In this document: positions 32,342 through 43,650 of the stretch, one piece after another
Position numbering within the stretch: the stretch's first letter is position 1
How the letters are laid out: the number at the start of each line of letters is the position of its first letter
NCBI RefSeq assembly: GCF_000949385.2
Contig: NZ_JYKO02000001.1
Coordinates: 5,788,678 to 5,852,677, forward strand
DNA: 64,000 nucleotides
From: Pseudomonas sp. LFM046
GTDB lineage: Bacteria; Pseudomonadota; Gammaproteobacteria; Pseudomonadales; Pseudomonadaceae
Direction: 5' to 3'
Translations under genes and position numbers: made by a program
Notes under the pieces: model-generated
Database searches by the model: none
What the model saw: only the letters and a program-made list of their open reading frames with translations
Told to the model about the DNA's origin: nothing

Positions 32342-33268
32342 TCAGAGCTTCGCCTGCACCGCCGCCACGGCATTGCCGCCATCGCGAGTGGTCACACCCT
32401 GCAGCCAGCTCTCGACCACCGCCGGGTTGGCCTTGAGCCAGGCCTTCACCGCCGCTTCGTTGTTGGCGTTGTCGTTGAGCACCTGGTTCATGATCGAGTT
32501 CTCCATCTCCTGGGTGAACTGCAGGTTGGTCAGCAGCTTGCCCACGTTCGGGCACTGCGCGGCATAACCTTTGCGGGCCAGGGTGTTCACGCTGCCGCTG
32601 TCGCCGAAGTACTTCTCGCCGCCCTTGAGGTAGGCCATGTCGTACTGCACGTTCATCGGGTGCGGGGTCCAGCCCAGGAAGACCACGAACTGATCGCGTT
32701 TCACTGCCCGGCCCACCTGCACCAGCATCGCCTGCTCGCTGGACTCCACCAGCGTCCAGTCGCCCAGGCCGAATTCGTCCTTGGCGATCATCTGGCGGAT
32801 CGACTCGTTGGCCGGTGAGCCGGAGGCGATGCCGTAGAGCTTCTTGTCGAACTTGTCGGCGAACCTGTCCAGATCGGCGAAGGTCTTCACCCCCGCGTCA
32901 TAGGCATAGCGCGGCACCGCCAGGGTGTACTCGGTGCCGCTGAGATTCTGTGCCACCTTGTCGACGCTGCCGGCACTGACGAACTTGTCGTAGTTGCTCT
33001 GCTGCGCCGGCATCCAGTTGCCGAGGAAGACGTCGATCTGCCCCTTGTGCAGGCCGGCGAAGATGATCGGCACCGCCAGGGTCGGGGTTTCCGTGCGGTA
33101 GCCCAGACCATCGAGGAGGATGCGCGCCACGCCGTTGGTCACGGCGATATCGCTCCAGCCCGGATCCCCCAATTTCACCGTCGCGCAACTGGCGTCTTCC
33201 GCCTGGGCGTTGAACGCCAAGCCGGTCAGCAACACGCCGCCGGCAAGCACTGCATTGATCGTCTTCAT
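32342..33268 (-). CDS. choline/glycine betaine ABC transporter substrate-binding protein
   Basis: 308 residues, an OpuAC-type periplasmic binding protein. Signal peptide MKTINAVLAGGVLLTGLAFNAQA, then VKLGDPGWSDIAVTNGVA and several aromatic residues (WMPAQQSNY, WTPHPMNVQYDMAYL) that would form the cage for a trimethylammonium group. No transporter membrane or ATPase genes are adjacent, so it probably works with another operon's permease. Sits 24 bases after betC on the same strand and is probably co-transcribed; corresponds to PAO1 PA0030. Choline is the likely ligand, from context. Confidence 0.88.
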   Translation of the reverse strand: MKTINAVLAGGVLLTGLAFNAQAEDASCATVKLGDPGWSDIAVTNGVARILLDGLGYRTETPTLAVPIIFAGLHKGQIDVFLGNWMPAQQSNYDKFVSAGSVDKVAQNLSGTEYTLAVPRYAYDAGVKTFADLDRFADKFDKKLYGIASGSPANESIRQMIAKDEFGLGDWTLVESSEQAMLVQVGRAVKRDQFVVFLGWTPHPMNVQYDMAYLKGGEKYFGDSGSVNTLARKGYAAQCPNVGKLLTNLQFTQEMENSIMNQVLNDNANNEAAVKAWLKANPAVVESWLQGVTTRDGGNAVAAVQAKL

Positions 33269-33292
33269 GCCTTGGTTCCTCGCAAGAGTGGG

Positions 33293-34798
33293 TCAGGGTT
33301 GGGGAAAGCGCGCGCGACGCTCCAGGTCATCCAGGTCGATGTGATTGCGCATGTACTGCTGGCTGGCGTCGACAAAGGGCTGGTGGTCCCAGCTCTTCAG
33401 CCTGCCGTGGGTCAGGGCCTCGGCGACGAAGCGACGGCGGCGCTGGCTGGCCAGGGTGGCCTCGGCTATCGAAGGGAGATTCCAGCGGGCGCGGGCCTCG
33501 TCGAGGAAGGCCGCGAGCAGGGCCTGGTGATCCGCCGAGGTGGCCAGGTCCTCCAGCTCCTGCGGGTCGTTGGCCAGGTCGAAGAGCAGGCAGGGGTCCT
33601 CTTCCGAGTAGATGAATTTGTATTGGCCGCGGCGGATCATCATCAGCGGGCTGGTGGTGCCTTCGGCCATGTACTCGCCCAGTACCTCGTCATGTCCGTC
33701 CTCACCCCGGAGGTGCGGCAGCAGCGAACGGCCATCCAGCGGCAGGTTGCGCTCCACCACGCCGCCGGCCATTTCGACCAGGGTGGGCAACAGGTCGACG
33801 GTGGAGACCGACTGGCTCACCCGGTGTGCCTGGAAGCGGCCGGGGGCGTGGACCAGCAGCGGCACGCGGGCGGCCATCTCGAACCAGTGCATCTTGTACC
33901 AGAGGCCACGCTCGCCAAGCATGTCGCCGTGGTCGCCGGAGAACACCACGATGGTGTCCTGATCCAGGCCGCAGTCATTGAGCGTCTTGAGCAGCGCGCC
34001 GATCTGGTCGTCGACGTAGCTGCAGGCGCCGAAGTAGGCCCGGCGGGCGTCGCGGATCTTCGCTTCCGGCAGCGGTTTGCCCCAGAGGTCGATGACCTTG
34101 AGCAGACGCTGGCTGTGCGGGTCCTGTTCGTCATCGGCGAAGTGCACGCGCGGCAGAGGGATGTCCGCTTCGTCGTAGCGATCCCAGTACTCGGCGGGAA
34201 TGGTGTAGGGATCGTGCGGATGGGTCAGCGAAACGGTCAGGCAGAACGGCTGCTCGGCATGCTCCCGCACATGGTCATAGAGGTACTGGCGCGCCTTGAA
34301 CACCACCTCTTCATCGAAGTCCAGCTGGTTGGTCCGCACGCAGGGGCCGGCCTGCAACACCGAGGACATGTTGTGGTACCAGCTCGGGCGCACGTCCGGC
34401 TCGTCCCAGTTGACCGCCCAGCCGTAGTCGGCCGGGTAGATGTCGCTGGTCAGGCGTTCCTCGTAGCCGTGCAACTGGTCCGGGCCGCAGAAGTGCATCT
34501 TGCCGGACAGCGCCGTGCGGTAGCCCAGGCGGCGCAGGTGGTGGGCGTAGGTGGGCACGTCGGCGGGGAAGTCGGCGGCGTTGTCGTAGGCGCCGATCTT
34601 CGACGGCAGCTGGCCGCTCACCAGGGTAAAGCGCGAAGGGGCGCACAGCGGGCTGTTGCAGTAGGCCGAGTCGAAGACCACGCCTTCGGCGGCGAGCCGC
34701 GACAGGTTCGGCACCTTGATGGGCGAGGGCGCGTAGAAAGGCAGCAGCGGCGCGGCCATCTGGTCGGCCATGATGAACAGGATGTTGGGTCGTTTCAT
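33293..34798 (-). CDS. betC: choline sulfatase
   Basis: 501 residues; hydrolyses choline sulfate to choline and sulfate, feeding choline to betaine synthesis and sulfate to assimilation. The alkaline-phosphatase-fold sulfatase signature C-A-P-S-R occurs at residue 52 (SPLCAPSRFTLVSG), the cysteine converted to formylglycine. Metal residues lie in NILFIMADQ and FSGDHGDMLGERGLWYKM. The choline-binding C-terminal extension ends with DDLERRARFPQP. The start at 34798 (MKRPNILFIMADQ) fits the family; an ATG 15 bases upstream is possible. Divergent from the LysR gene. Confidence 0.96.
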   Translation of the reverse strand: MKRPNILFIMADQMAAPLLPFYAPSPIKVPNLSRLAAEGVVFDSAYCNSPLCAPSRFTLVSGQLPSKIGAYDNAADFPADVPTYAHHLRRLGYRTALSGKMHFCGPDQLHGYEERLTSDIYPADYGWAVNWDEPDVRPSWYHNMSSVLQAGPCVRTNQLDFDEEVVFKARQYLYDHVREHAEQPFCLTVSLTHPHDPYTIPAEYWDRYDEADIPLPRVHFADDEQDPHSQRLLKVIDLWGKPLPEAKIRDARRAYFGACSYVDDQIGALLKTLNDCGLDQDTIVVFSGDHGDMLGERGLWYKMHWFEMAARVPLLVHAPGRFQAHRVSQSVSTVDLLPTLVEMAGGVVERNLPLDGRSLLPHLRGEDGHDEVLGEYMAEGTTSPLMMIRRGQYKFIYSEEDPCLLFDLANDPQELEDLATSADHQALLAAFLDEARARWNLPSIAEATLASQRRRRFVAEALTHGRLKSWDHQPFVDASQQYMRNHIDLDDLERRARFPQP

Positions 34799-34803
34799 CG
34801 TTC

Positions 34804-34903
34804 GCTTATCCATACTGTCGAATTATGCGAAAGTGCTGGGGGGTGATGATTGCGCTCGCCAATCTCCCGGTAAACGGTACGACGGAACATGACTCGGATA
34901 AGC
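34804..34903. promoter_or_regulatory. betC-LysR divergent promoter region with inverted repeat
   Basis: GCTTATCC (34804-34811), beside the betC start, recurs inverted as GGATAAGC (34896-34903), beside the LysR start. The 112-base divergent interval must carry both promoters. The repeat could be incidental: its ends lie at the translation starts, and LysR sites normally lie in between. Confidence 0.35.
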
Positions 34904-34910
34904 AAGCGTT

Positions 34911-35864
34911 ATGGCAGAACTGCAATCTGAACTGTCGCTGGACCTGCTGCGGGTATTCGAATCCGCCGCCCGCCACCTGAGCTTCACCGCCGCCGCCGTG
35001 GAGCTGGGTACCACCCAGCCGGCGGTCAGCCAGCAGATCCAGCGCCTGGAGAAGCAACTGGCGACCCGCCTGTTCGACCGGGTGTATCGCGGTATCGAGC
35101 TGACCGACAGCGGCCGCCTGCTGTTCCTGCATGTCCAGGAAGGCATGCAATCCATCCGCGCCGGACTGGAGGCCATTGGCTCGCGGACGCAGCATGAAGT
35201 GCTGCAGGTGGCCACCGACTTCGCCTTCGCCGCGTACTGGTTGATGCCACGGCTGCACCGGTTCCATGAGGCGAACCCCGAGATTGACGTCAGCATCGTC
35301 ACCAGCGACCGCACCATGAACATGTTGCGCTCGGAGGTGGACATCGCCATCGCCTTCGGCGACGGCCGCTTCAAGCACGGCGAGGCCATGCTGCTGTTCC
35401 GCGAGGAAGTCTTCCCCATCTGCAGCCCGCGCCTGCTGGCGGGGCGCACCAGTCCGCTGCCGGTTGCGGCACTGGCGGAGTTGCCGCTGCTCCACCTCAA
35501 GCCCGAAGTGCGCACCCGCTGGTTCGACTGGGGCGCATTGTTCCGCGAACTTGGCATCGCCCGGCCGCCAGGCTCGGGCACGCTACGCTTCGACAACTAC
35601 ACCCTGCTGATCCAGGCCGCCATCGCCGGCCAGGGCGTGGCCATCGGCTGGCGCTACCTGGTGGACGACCTGCTCGACCAGGGCCTGCTGGCGCGGGTGC
35701 TGGATACCAGCGTCAGTTCGGACTTCGGTTATTACCTGGTGCAGCCGGAGCGCAAGCGCCGCGCGCGGCTGATGAAGTGCTTCGTGGACTGGCTGCAGCA
35801 GGAACTGGGCGACGAGCCCCGCCACGCGCAGCTCATCAAGCAACGGGAAGGAATCGCCATATGA
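34911..35864 (+). CDS. LysR-type regulator of choline sulfate use
   Basis: 317 residues. N-terminal winged helix-turn-helix (about 11-70: LRVFESAARHLSFTAAAVELG and TTQPAVSQQIQRLEKQLATRLFDR) and a C-terminal effector-binding domain. Divergent to betC, as in other bacteria where the regulator responds to choline sulfate or choline. Overlaps the next gene by 4 bp. Corresponds to PAO1 PA0032. Function inferred from position. Confidence 0.9.
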   Translation: MAELQSELSLDLLRVFESAARHLSFTAAAVELGTTQPAVSQQIQRLEKQLATRLFDRVYRGIELTDSGRLLFLHVQEGMQSIRAGLEAIGSRTQHEVLQVATDFAFAAYWLMPRLHRFHEANPEIDVSIVTSDRTMNMLRSEVDIAIAFGDGRFKHGEAMLLFREEVFPICSPRLLAGRTSPLPVAALAELPLLHLKPEVRTRWFDWGALFRELGIARPPGSGTLRFDNYTLLIQAAIAGQGVAIGWRYLVDDLLDQGLLARVLDTSVSSDFGYYLVQPERKRRARLMKCFVDWLQQELGDEPRHAQLIKQREGIAI

Positions 35865-36229
35865 CCCTGAACCCCTCTCCGCGGATCAAGGGCTATCACG
35901 CCCACGTCTACTTTGACGCCGCCACCCTCCCCCAGGCCCGCGAACTCTGTGAAGAGGCCGCCCGGCGATTCCCGCTGAAGATGGGCCGCGTCCACGAAAG
36001 GCCCGTCGGCCCTCACCCCGACTGGAGCTGCCAGCTGGCCTTCAAGCCCGAGCTGTTCGGTGAAGTGATCCCCTGGCTGGCGCTGAACCGCAACGGCCTC
36101 ACCGTGCTGATCCACCCCATCACCGGCAGCGACCTGCGCGACCACCGCGACTACCCCATGTGGATGGGCGCCATGCGGCCGCTGGATCTGTCCTGCCTCG
36201 AAGACGGCGAGATCGAGTACGACCTCTGA
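35861..36229 (+). CDS. DOPA 4,5-dioxygenase family protein
   Basis: 122 residues from ATG 35861, which overlaps the LysR stop (ATGA). It matches the small DOPA-dioxygenase family (PF08883): IKGYHAHVYFDAAT, HERPVGPHPDWSCQLAF, and LIHPITGSDLRDHRDYPMWMG with the conserved histidines. Such enzymes cleave catechols, but the bacterial substrate is unknown. A longer open frame (from 35777) lies inside the LysR gene and is rejected. Translational coupling suggests regulation with the LysR gene. Confidence 0.85.
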   Translation: MTLNPSPRIKGYHAHVYFDAATLPQARELCEEAARRFPLKMGRVHERPVGPHPDWSCQLAFKPELFGEVIPWLALNRNGLTVLIHPITGSDLRDHRDYPMWMGAMRPLDLSCLEDGEIEYDL

Positions 36230-36337
36230 CCGAGGCGTAGGGGGGATCACGCTTCACCGATCCACCATCGGTGCTCAACCTGGCCACGCTGGTGGACATG
36301 AAAAGCGATGTCCACTCTACGGGGTGAATACCTACGA

Positions 36338-36372
36338 AAAAGCCGCTGTTCCCGTGAGGAACAGCGGCTTTT
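36338..36372. terminator. bidirectional terminator after trpA
   Basis: AGCCGCTGTTCC (36341-36352) pairs with GGAACAGCGGCT (36358-36369), flanked by AAAA and TTT so that it works in both directions: for trpA on the minus strand and the DOPA-dioxygenase-like gene on the plus strand. The interval 36233-36322 upstream also carries a REP-like GGTGGACAT / ATGTCCACT dyad. Confidence 0.85.
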
Positions 36373-36390
36373 CTATGCCCTGGGCGTGAA

Positions 36391-38550
<2,160 letters not shown>

Positions 38551-39441
38551 ATGGCTCGAGACCTTCCTCCCCTGAACGCCCTAAGGGCATTCGAAGCGGC
38601 TGCCCGGTTGCAGAGCATCAGCCGTGCGGCGGACGAATTGCACGTCACCCATGGCGCCGTGAGCCGGCAGGTGCGGCTGCTGGAAGAGGAGCTGGGCGTC
38701 GCCTTGTTCGCCAAGGAAGGGCGTGGCGTAAAACTCACGGATGCCGGACAGCGTCTGCGGGACGCCACCGGTGACACCTTTGAGCGCCTGCGCGCGGTCT
38801 GCACCGATCTCGCCAAACGTAGCGAAGACTCTCCCTTCGTCCTCGGTTGCCCCGGCAGCTTGCTGGCGCGCTGGTTCATCCCGCGTCTCGACCGGCTCAA
38901 CCGCGAACTTCCCGAACTGCGCCTGCAACTGTCCGCCAGCGAAGGCGAACTGGACCCGCGCCGCCCTGGCGTCGACGCCACCCTCTGTTTCGCCGAGCCG
39001 CCCTGGCCGTCGGACATGCGGGTGTTCGAGCTGGCGGAGGAATCCATCGGCCCGGTGCTGAGTCCACGCTTCGCCCGCCATGACGCGCTGGCCTCCGCCG
39101 CGCCCTCGGTTCTGCTGCAGGAGGCCCTGCTGCATACGGTGTCGCGGCCCCAGGCCTGGCCCCAGTGGGCCACCGCCCAAGGCCTGGACGCGGATCGACT
39201 GCGCCTGGGCCAGGGCTTCGAACACCTCTACTACCTGCTGGAAGCCGCCGTGGCCGGCCTGGGCGTGGCCATCGCGCCGCAGCAGCTGGTGGCCGACGAA
39301 CTGGCCTCCGGTCGCCTGGTGGCGCCCTGGGGCTTTGTCGGGACGCCGGCGCGCCTGGCGCTCTGGGTGCCCGCCCGGCAGCTGGATCGCCGCGCTGAGC
39401 GCTTCGCCCAGTGGTTGCGTCAAGAGTTGGCGGGCCGATAG
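38551..39441 (+). CDS. trpI: LysR-type trpBA activator TrpI
   Basis: 296 residues. N-terminal helix-turn-helix (about 5-65: [22 protein letters not shown] / [18 protein letters not shown]) and the effector domain. Divergent to trpBA, the arrangement of P. aeruginosa and P. putida TrpI, which activates on binding indoleglycerol phosphate. Corresponds to PAO1 PA0037. Confidence 0.95.
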   Translation: MARDLPPLNALRAFEAAARLQSISRAADELHVTHGAVSRQVRLLEEELGVALFAKEGRGVKLTDAGQRLRDATGDTFERLRAVCTDLAKRSEDSPFVLGCPGSLLARWFIPRLDRLNRELPELRLQLSASEGELDPRRPGVDATLCFAEPPWPSDMRVFELAEESIGPVLSPRFARHDALASAAPSVLLQEALLHTVSRPQAWPQWATAQGLDADRLRLGQGFEHLYYLLEAAVAGLGVAIAPQQLVADELASGRLVAPWGFVGTPARLALWVPARQLDRRAERFAQWLRQELAGR

Positions 39442-39500
39442 CGGCATTCTTGGCTAGCCTTGCTGGGGTACCCAACCGGGCCCGCCCAAGGAGATACGCC

Positions 39501-39716
39501 ATGTCTGATCACCACACCTACAAGAAGATCGAGATCGTCGGTTCCTCCCGCAACAGCATCGACGAGGCGATCAGCAACGCCGTCGTCGAAGCGGCGAGGA
39601 CCATCCGCAACATGGACTGGTTCGAGGTCGTGGAAACCCGTGGGCATATCGAGAACGGCCGGGTCGGCCATTACCAGGTGACCCTGAAGATCGGTTTCCG
39701 CATCAGCGACAGTTGA
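39501..39716 (+). CDS. dodecin (flavin-binding)
   Basis: 71 residues from ATG 39501 with AAGGAGA before it. The dodecin fold is recognisable in KKIEIVGSSRNSIDEAISNAV and MDWFEVVETRGHI..., forming a dodecameric hollow sphere that binds flavin. The tryptophan in MDWFEV is the usual flavin-stacking residue. Likely stores or buffers flavins. Corresponds to PAO1 PA0038. Confidence 0.93.
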   Translation: MSDHHTYKKIEIVGSSRNSIDEAISNAVVEAARTIRNMDWFEVVETRGHIENGRVGHYQVTLKIGFRISDS

Positions 39717-39867
39717 GGCTCGGCGCCTGCATGGGCGAGAGGCGATGCACAGGCCTCCCTCGGTCGAAATGGGCTAGGCTCTGCCGGTCCGCTCGCGGTC
39801 GTCCTGGTGCCAGGCGAGGGCGGACGGCTCATGCGAGCCCTTCATCCATTACGAGGGAGCGTTACCC

Positions 39868-40092
39868 ATGAAGAAACTGCTGTTGGCCCTGGGACTGTTC
39901 GCCCTGGCCGGTTCGGCTTTTGCCGCCGTAAAACCCTGCGAAGAGCTCAAGGGCGAAATCGACGCCAAGCTCAAGGAAAAGGGCGTCGCCTCCTACAGCC
40001 TTGAAGTCGTCGACAAGGGCAATGCCGCCGACAAGAAGGTGGTGGGCAGCTGCGACGGGGGCGCCAAGGAAATCGTCTACCAGCGCAATTGA
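39868..40092 (+). CDS. DUF1161 periplasmic protein, first paralogue
   Basis: 74 residues: signal peptide MKKLLLALGLFALAGSAFA, then a short mature chain with two cysteines (KPCEELK and VVGSCDGG) likely to form a disulfide, ending IVYQRN. This is the DUF1161 pattern; function unknown. A second copy lies at 43345-43578. The 150 bases before it contain no other gene. Confidence 0.9.
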   Translation: MKKLLLALGLFALAGSAFAAVKPCEELKGEIDAKLKEKGVASYSLEVVDKGNAADKKVVGSCDGGAKEIVYQRN

Positions 40093-40107
40093 TGACGCTC
40101 CAGCCAT

Positions 40108-40137
40108 TGGACCGGCCTCCGTGCCGGTCCATTCCTT
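40108..40137 (+). terminator. Rho-independent terminator after the first DUF1161 gene
   Basis: TGGACCGGC (40108-40116) pairs with GCCGGTCCA (40123-40131) over CTCCGT and is followed by TTCCTT. The T-run is weak. Confidence 0.6.
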
Positions 40138-40260
40138 ACTTCCTGGTGCCCTGGTTACCGAAAAGTGCCTTCTAGCGGCCTTGGGCGCCAATCCCTAGAG
40201 TAAGACCTACTGATTCACTCGGATAAGGCCCCACGCCTATCCCTTGCCAAGGTCTTGCCT

Positions 40261-41259
40261 ATGTCTGCCCTGTCCAACCTGCCTCTTTCCGTCCTCGATC
40301 TGGCGCCCGTGCGCGACCACGGCGGCGCGACCCAGGCCCTGCACAATTCACTGGAGCTGGCGCGCCACGCCGAGCGTCTGGGCTTCTCGCGCTTCTGGGT
40401 TGCCGAGCACCACAACATGGAAGGTATCGCCAGTTCCGCCACTGCGGTGTTGCTGGCCTACCTTGCCGGCGGGACGTCCAGCATCCGCCTGGGGTCCGGC
40501 GGCATCATGCTGCCCAACCATGCGCCGCTGGTGGTCGCCGAACAGTTCGGCACCCTCGCCAGCCTGTACCCGGGCCGCATTGAACTTGGTCTGGGCCGTG
40601 CCCCGGGAGCCGATCACCAGACCGCCCGCGCCTTGCGCCGCGACCGCCTGGGCAGCGCCGACGACTTCCCCCGGGACGTCGAGGAGCTGGAGATGCTCCT
40701 CGGCCCGCGTCAGCCGGGCCAGCAGGTGATCGCCATGCCGGGGATGGACACCAACGTGCCCATCTGGCTGCTCGGTTCCAGTCTGTTCAGCGCCCAGCTG
40801 GCCGGACAGAAGGGGCTGCCCTACGCCTTCGCCTCGCACTTCGCGCCGCGCTACATGCACGAGGCGATCCGCGTCTACCGCAATCACTTCCGGCCTTCGG
40901 CGGTGCTCGACAAACCCTATGTGATGCTCGGTGTGCCCCTGGTGGCGGCACCAACCGATGAAGAGGCGGAGTTCCTCGCCACCACCGTCTACCAGCGTGT
41001 GCTCGCGCTGATCCGAGGCGAAAGCCTGGTACTGCGGCCGCCGGTGGAAAGCATGGCGGGCCGCTGGCTACCTCACGAGAAGGACGCGGTGGGCAGTTTC
41101 CTGGCCATGGCCATGGTCGGCGGGCCGGAGAAGATCCGTGCGCGCTTGCAGGTGCTGTTGGACCAGACCGATGCGGACGAACTGATCTTCACCTGCGATC
41201 TCTACCAACACGAACACCGGCTGCGCGCCTTCGACATTCTCGCCAGCCTGCGGGATTAG
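40261..41259 (+). CDS. luciferase-like monooxygenase (LLM class, MsnO8 type)
   Basis: 332 residues from ATG 40261 with AAGG before it. Bacterial-luciferase-type TIM barrel: [39 protein letters not shown] and [20 protein letters not shown] are the flavin-binding segments of the MsnO8/YhbW branch. It likely uses reduced FMN from a separate reductase to oxidise an unknown substrate. Convergent with the following lipoprotein gene, with a 4-base overlap of the stops. Confidence 0.9.
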   Translation: MSALSNLPLSVLDLAPVRDHGGATQALHNSLELARHAERLGFSRFWVAEHHNMEGIASSATAVLLAYLAGGTSSIRLGSGGIMLPNHAPLVVAEQFGTLASLYPGRIELGLGRAPGADHQTARALRRDRLGSADDFPRDVEELEMLLGPRQPGQQVIAMPGMDTNVPIWLLGSSLFSAQLAGQKGLPYAFASHFAPRYMHEAIRVYRNHFRPSAVLDKPYVMLGVPLVAAPTDEEAEFLATTVYQRVLALIRGESLVLRPPVESMAGRWLPHEKDAVGSFLAMAMVGGPEKIRARLQVLLDQTDADELIFTCDLYQHEHRLRAFDILASLRD

Positions 41260-41684
41260 AACGGCATGCAGCGGGGGAACTTCTCGTGCCGGGCCAGCAC
41301 GGTGCGGTTTTCGCCGTAGAGCCAGGCACTGGGCTGATTGGCGGCATTGCGCGCTTCTATGCGGTAGCGCTTGCCCGCCTCGAACTGGTCGTAGCGCATT
41401 TCCATGTAGCAGGTGAGGGTGAAAGGTTCGGAGTTCATGTTGAATCCGCCCCCACCGCCGCCGCCCACCTCGAACTGATAGCGCAACTCCAGTTCGTGTT
41501 TGCCTGGCAGCACCTGGTAATAACGGCCATCGTTCCAGTGCTTGCCGTCGAGGCGGTGGGCCATGAGGGTGTCACTGGGGTCCGGGTCGATATCGATCCA
41601 GGCCATCTTTGGGTCGGGTTGTGGCACTGGACCGGCGCAGGCCGTCAGGCTGGCCAGGAGCGTGAAGGCCAGCAATGTACGCAT
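41256..41684 (-). CDS. lipoprotein of unknown function (first of two paralogues)
   Basis: 142 residues. Lipobox LTAC ([18 protein letters not shown]) marks a lipoprotein. The mature part has a glycine run (GGGGGGGF) in the middle, the repeated theme [14 protein letters not shown] and [10 protein letters not shown], and ends with [15 protein letters not shown]. Clearly related to its neighbour at 41738. Function not recognised; corresponds in place to small proteins near PAO1 PA0045-PA0047. Confidence 0.8.
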   Translation of the reverse strand: MRTLLAFTLLASLTACAGPVPQPDPKMAWIDIDPDPSDTLMAHRLDGKHWNDGRYYQVLPGKHELELRYQFEVGGGGGGGFNMNSEPFTLTCYMEMRYDQFEAGKRYRIEARNAANQPSAWLYGENRTVLARHEKFPRCMPF

Positions 41685-41737
41685 GACGGGAATCCTCTTG
41701 GGGGTAATGCGTTCAGCATAACGCCAAGTAGGAAAAT

Positions 41738-42154
41738 TCAGACATCTCCGCAGCGACTTTCCCGCGCCTTGGCGACCTCCTGGTTGCGCTCGTCGTACAG
41801 CCGGGCCCAGGGACGGAAGCCGATGCCCCCGGCTTCCAGCTGGTAGCGTTGGCCGGCGGCGAAATCGTCGTAGGACAGCTTCAGCAAGCAGGTGCGGCGG
41901 TAGGTGGAACTGCCCTTGCCGATGTCGTGGCCGTCCACGTCGAACTCCAGGCGCACCTCCAGTTCGTGCTGGCCCGGCGGAACCTGGAAGTAGCGCGGAT
42001 CGGTGAGGTCCTTGTTGTCCACTCGGCTGGCTTCAATGGCTTGTCCCTCCTGCTGTTTCAGGGAGATCCAGGCCTGGTTGGGGTCGGGGCTTGGCAGCAA
42101 GAGGGCGCAGCCGCCGAGGGTGAGCAGCGGCAGGGAAAGCAGCAGAGGGCGCAT
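41738..42154 (-). CDS. lipoprotein of unknown function (second paralogue)
   Basis: 138 residues with lipobox LGGC (MRPLLLSLPLLTLGGCALL). Shares the order of motifs with the previous gene: PDPNQAWISL, RYFQVPPGQHELEVRLEF, CLLKLSYDDFAAGQRYQLEA and WARLYDERNQEVA. A tandem duplication. Divergent from the peptidase-like gene. Confidence 0.8.
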   Translation of the reverse strand: MRPLLLSLPLLTLGGCALLLPSPDPNQAWISLKQQEGQAIEASRVDNKDLTDPRYFQVPPGQHELEVRLEFDVDGHDIGKGSSTYRRTCLLKLSYDDFAAGQRYQLEAGGIGFRPWARLYDERNQEVAKARESRCGDV

Positions 42155-42210
42155 GAATGACTCCGGCAGGTGGATGGCAGCTGGTGGTTCTGTTGCGCTA
42201 GTGTCGCGCC

Positions 42211-43287
42211 ATGACGACCACCCTTCTTATCCAATTGCTTGACCGCATCCGCAGGCCCTCGGTTCCCCTGCTGGGCGCCCTGCTGCTGAGCGGTTGTTCC
42301 ACCCTGGACTACTACGCCCAGCTGACCCGTGGACAGATGGCGCTGCTGAATGCGCGCCAGCCGGTCCAGTCGCTGATTGCCGACCCGGCCCAGCCCGCGG
42401 AACTGCGTCAGCGTCTTGAGCGAACACAGCAGGCACGGGCGTTCGCCAGTGCGAAGCTGGGGCTGCCGGACAACGGCAGCTACCGGGTCTACGCCGATAT
42501 CCAGCGGCCTTACGTGGTCTGGAACCTGTTCGCCACGCCGGAATTTTCCCTGCAGCCGGAGACCTACTGTTTTCCGGTCGCCGGGTGCGTCGCCTACCGC
42601 GGCTATTACCAACTCGGTCGGGCACGGGGCGCCGCCGCACTGCTCCGGCAGCAGGGGCTGGATACCTGGGTTGGCGGCGTCGAGGCCTACTCCACCCTGG
42701 GCTGGTTCGACGACCCCATCCTCAACACCATGCTGCGCTGGGACGACGATCGCCTGGCCGCGCTGATCTTCCACGAACTCGCGCACCAGCAGCTCTACGT
42801 GCCGGGAGACACGGCCTTCAACGAGTCGTTCGCCAGCTTCGTCGAGCGCGAGGGGCTGCTGCAGTGGCAGGCCAGCCGTGGTCAGGCCGTGAAAGACGAC
42901 ATCGAAACCAAGCGCCGCGATGCCCTGACCCGCCTGGTGCTGGAGGCCCGCGAGCGCCTGACGAGGCTGTACGCCAGCGACCTTCCGGCGGATCGGATGC
43001 GCCGCGCCAAGGCCGAGGAATTCGAGCGTCTGCGCCGCGACTACCGGGCGATGAGGGATCGCGACTGGGGTGGTTTCAATCGCTTCGATGCCTGGATGGA
43101 AGGCCCGATGAACAACGCCAAGCTGCTGCCCTTCGGCCTCTACGACCAGTGGGTGCCGGCATTTGCCGCGCTGTTCCAGGAAGCGGGCGGGGACTGGGCA
43201 ACCTTCTACCAACGCGCGCGAGTGCTGGGTGAGCTGTCTCAGGAAGAGCGCACACGGACACTGGAAAGGCTGAAGGCGACCCGCTAG
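42211..43287 (+). CDS. membrane-anchored putative aminopeptidase (PF10023-like)
   Basis: 358 residues. An N-terminal lipobox-like segment (LLGALLLSGCST) suggests a lipoprotein. HELAHQ (near residue 190), preceded by LIF and followed by QLYVPGDTAFNESFASFVE, forms the zinc HExxH motif and the downstream glutamate of gluzincins. Matches the DUF/aminopeptidase family PF10023 as I recall it. Divergent from the lipoprotein pair and followed by the second DUF1161 gene. Substrate unknown. Confidence 0.85.
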   Translation: MTTTLLIQLLDRIRRPSVPLLGALLLSGCSTLDYYAQLTRGQMALLNARQPVQSLIADPAQPAELRQRLERTQQARAFASAKLGLPDNGSYRVYADIQRPYVVWNLFATPEFSLQPETYCFPVAGCVAYRGYYQLGRARGAAALLRQQGLDTWVGGVEAYSTLGWFDDPILNTMLRWDDDRLAALIFHELAHQQLYVPGDTAFNESFASFVEREGLLQWQASRGQAVKDDIETKRRDALTRLVLEARERLTRLYASDLPADRMRRAKAEEFERLRRDYRAMRDRDWGGFNRFDAWMEGPMNNAKLLPFGLYDQWVPAFAALFQEAGGDWATFYQRARVLGELSQEERTRTLERLKATR

Positions 43288-43344
43288 AACTTGCCTGGCG
43301 GGCCGTCAGTCAAACGGCCAGGACAACAAGGAATGGAGTAGGCG

Positions 43345-43578
43345 ATGAAGAAAGTTGCTGTAGTCCTGATGCTGGGCGCGCTGTCGGGTACCGCCTTCGC
43401 GGCACCGAAGTCTTGCGAGGAGCTGAAGCAGGAAATCGAAGTGAAGATCCAGGCCGCTGGGGTCACCAGCTACACGCTGGAGATCGTTCCCAACGACGAG
43501 GTGAAGGACCAGAGCATGGTGGTCGGCTCCTGCGAGAACGGCACCAAGAAGATCATCTACCAGCGCAACGGGGATTGA
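43345..43578 (+). CDS. DUF1161 periplasmic protein, second paralogue
   Basis: 77 residues: signal peptide MKKVAVVLMLGALSGTAFA, then KSCEELKQEIEVKIQAAGV and VVGSCENGTKKIIYQRN, with the same two cysteines as the copy at 39868. About half of the mature residues agree between the two. GGAATGGAG precedes the ATG. Function unknown. Confidence 0.9.
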   Translation: MKKVAVVLMLGALSGTAFAAPKSCEELKQEIEVKIQAAGVTSYTLEIVPNDEVKDQSMVVGSCENGTKKIIYQRNGD

Positions 43579-43602
43579 TGCCGGCGCTGGGCTGAACCCT
43601 CC

Positions 43603-43624
43603 AGGGGCGAATGAATTCGCCCCT
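43603..43624. repeat. REP-type palindrome
   Basis: Perfect AGGGGCGAAT / ATTCGCCCCT dyad with a two-base centre between convergent genes. Same core as the repeats at 32219 and 50296; could also act as a terminator. Confidence 0.75.
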
Positions 43625-43650
43625 GTACGTGATCATTCGGCCCCGGCCCC

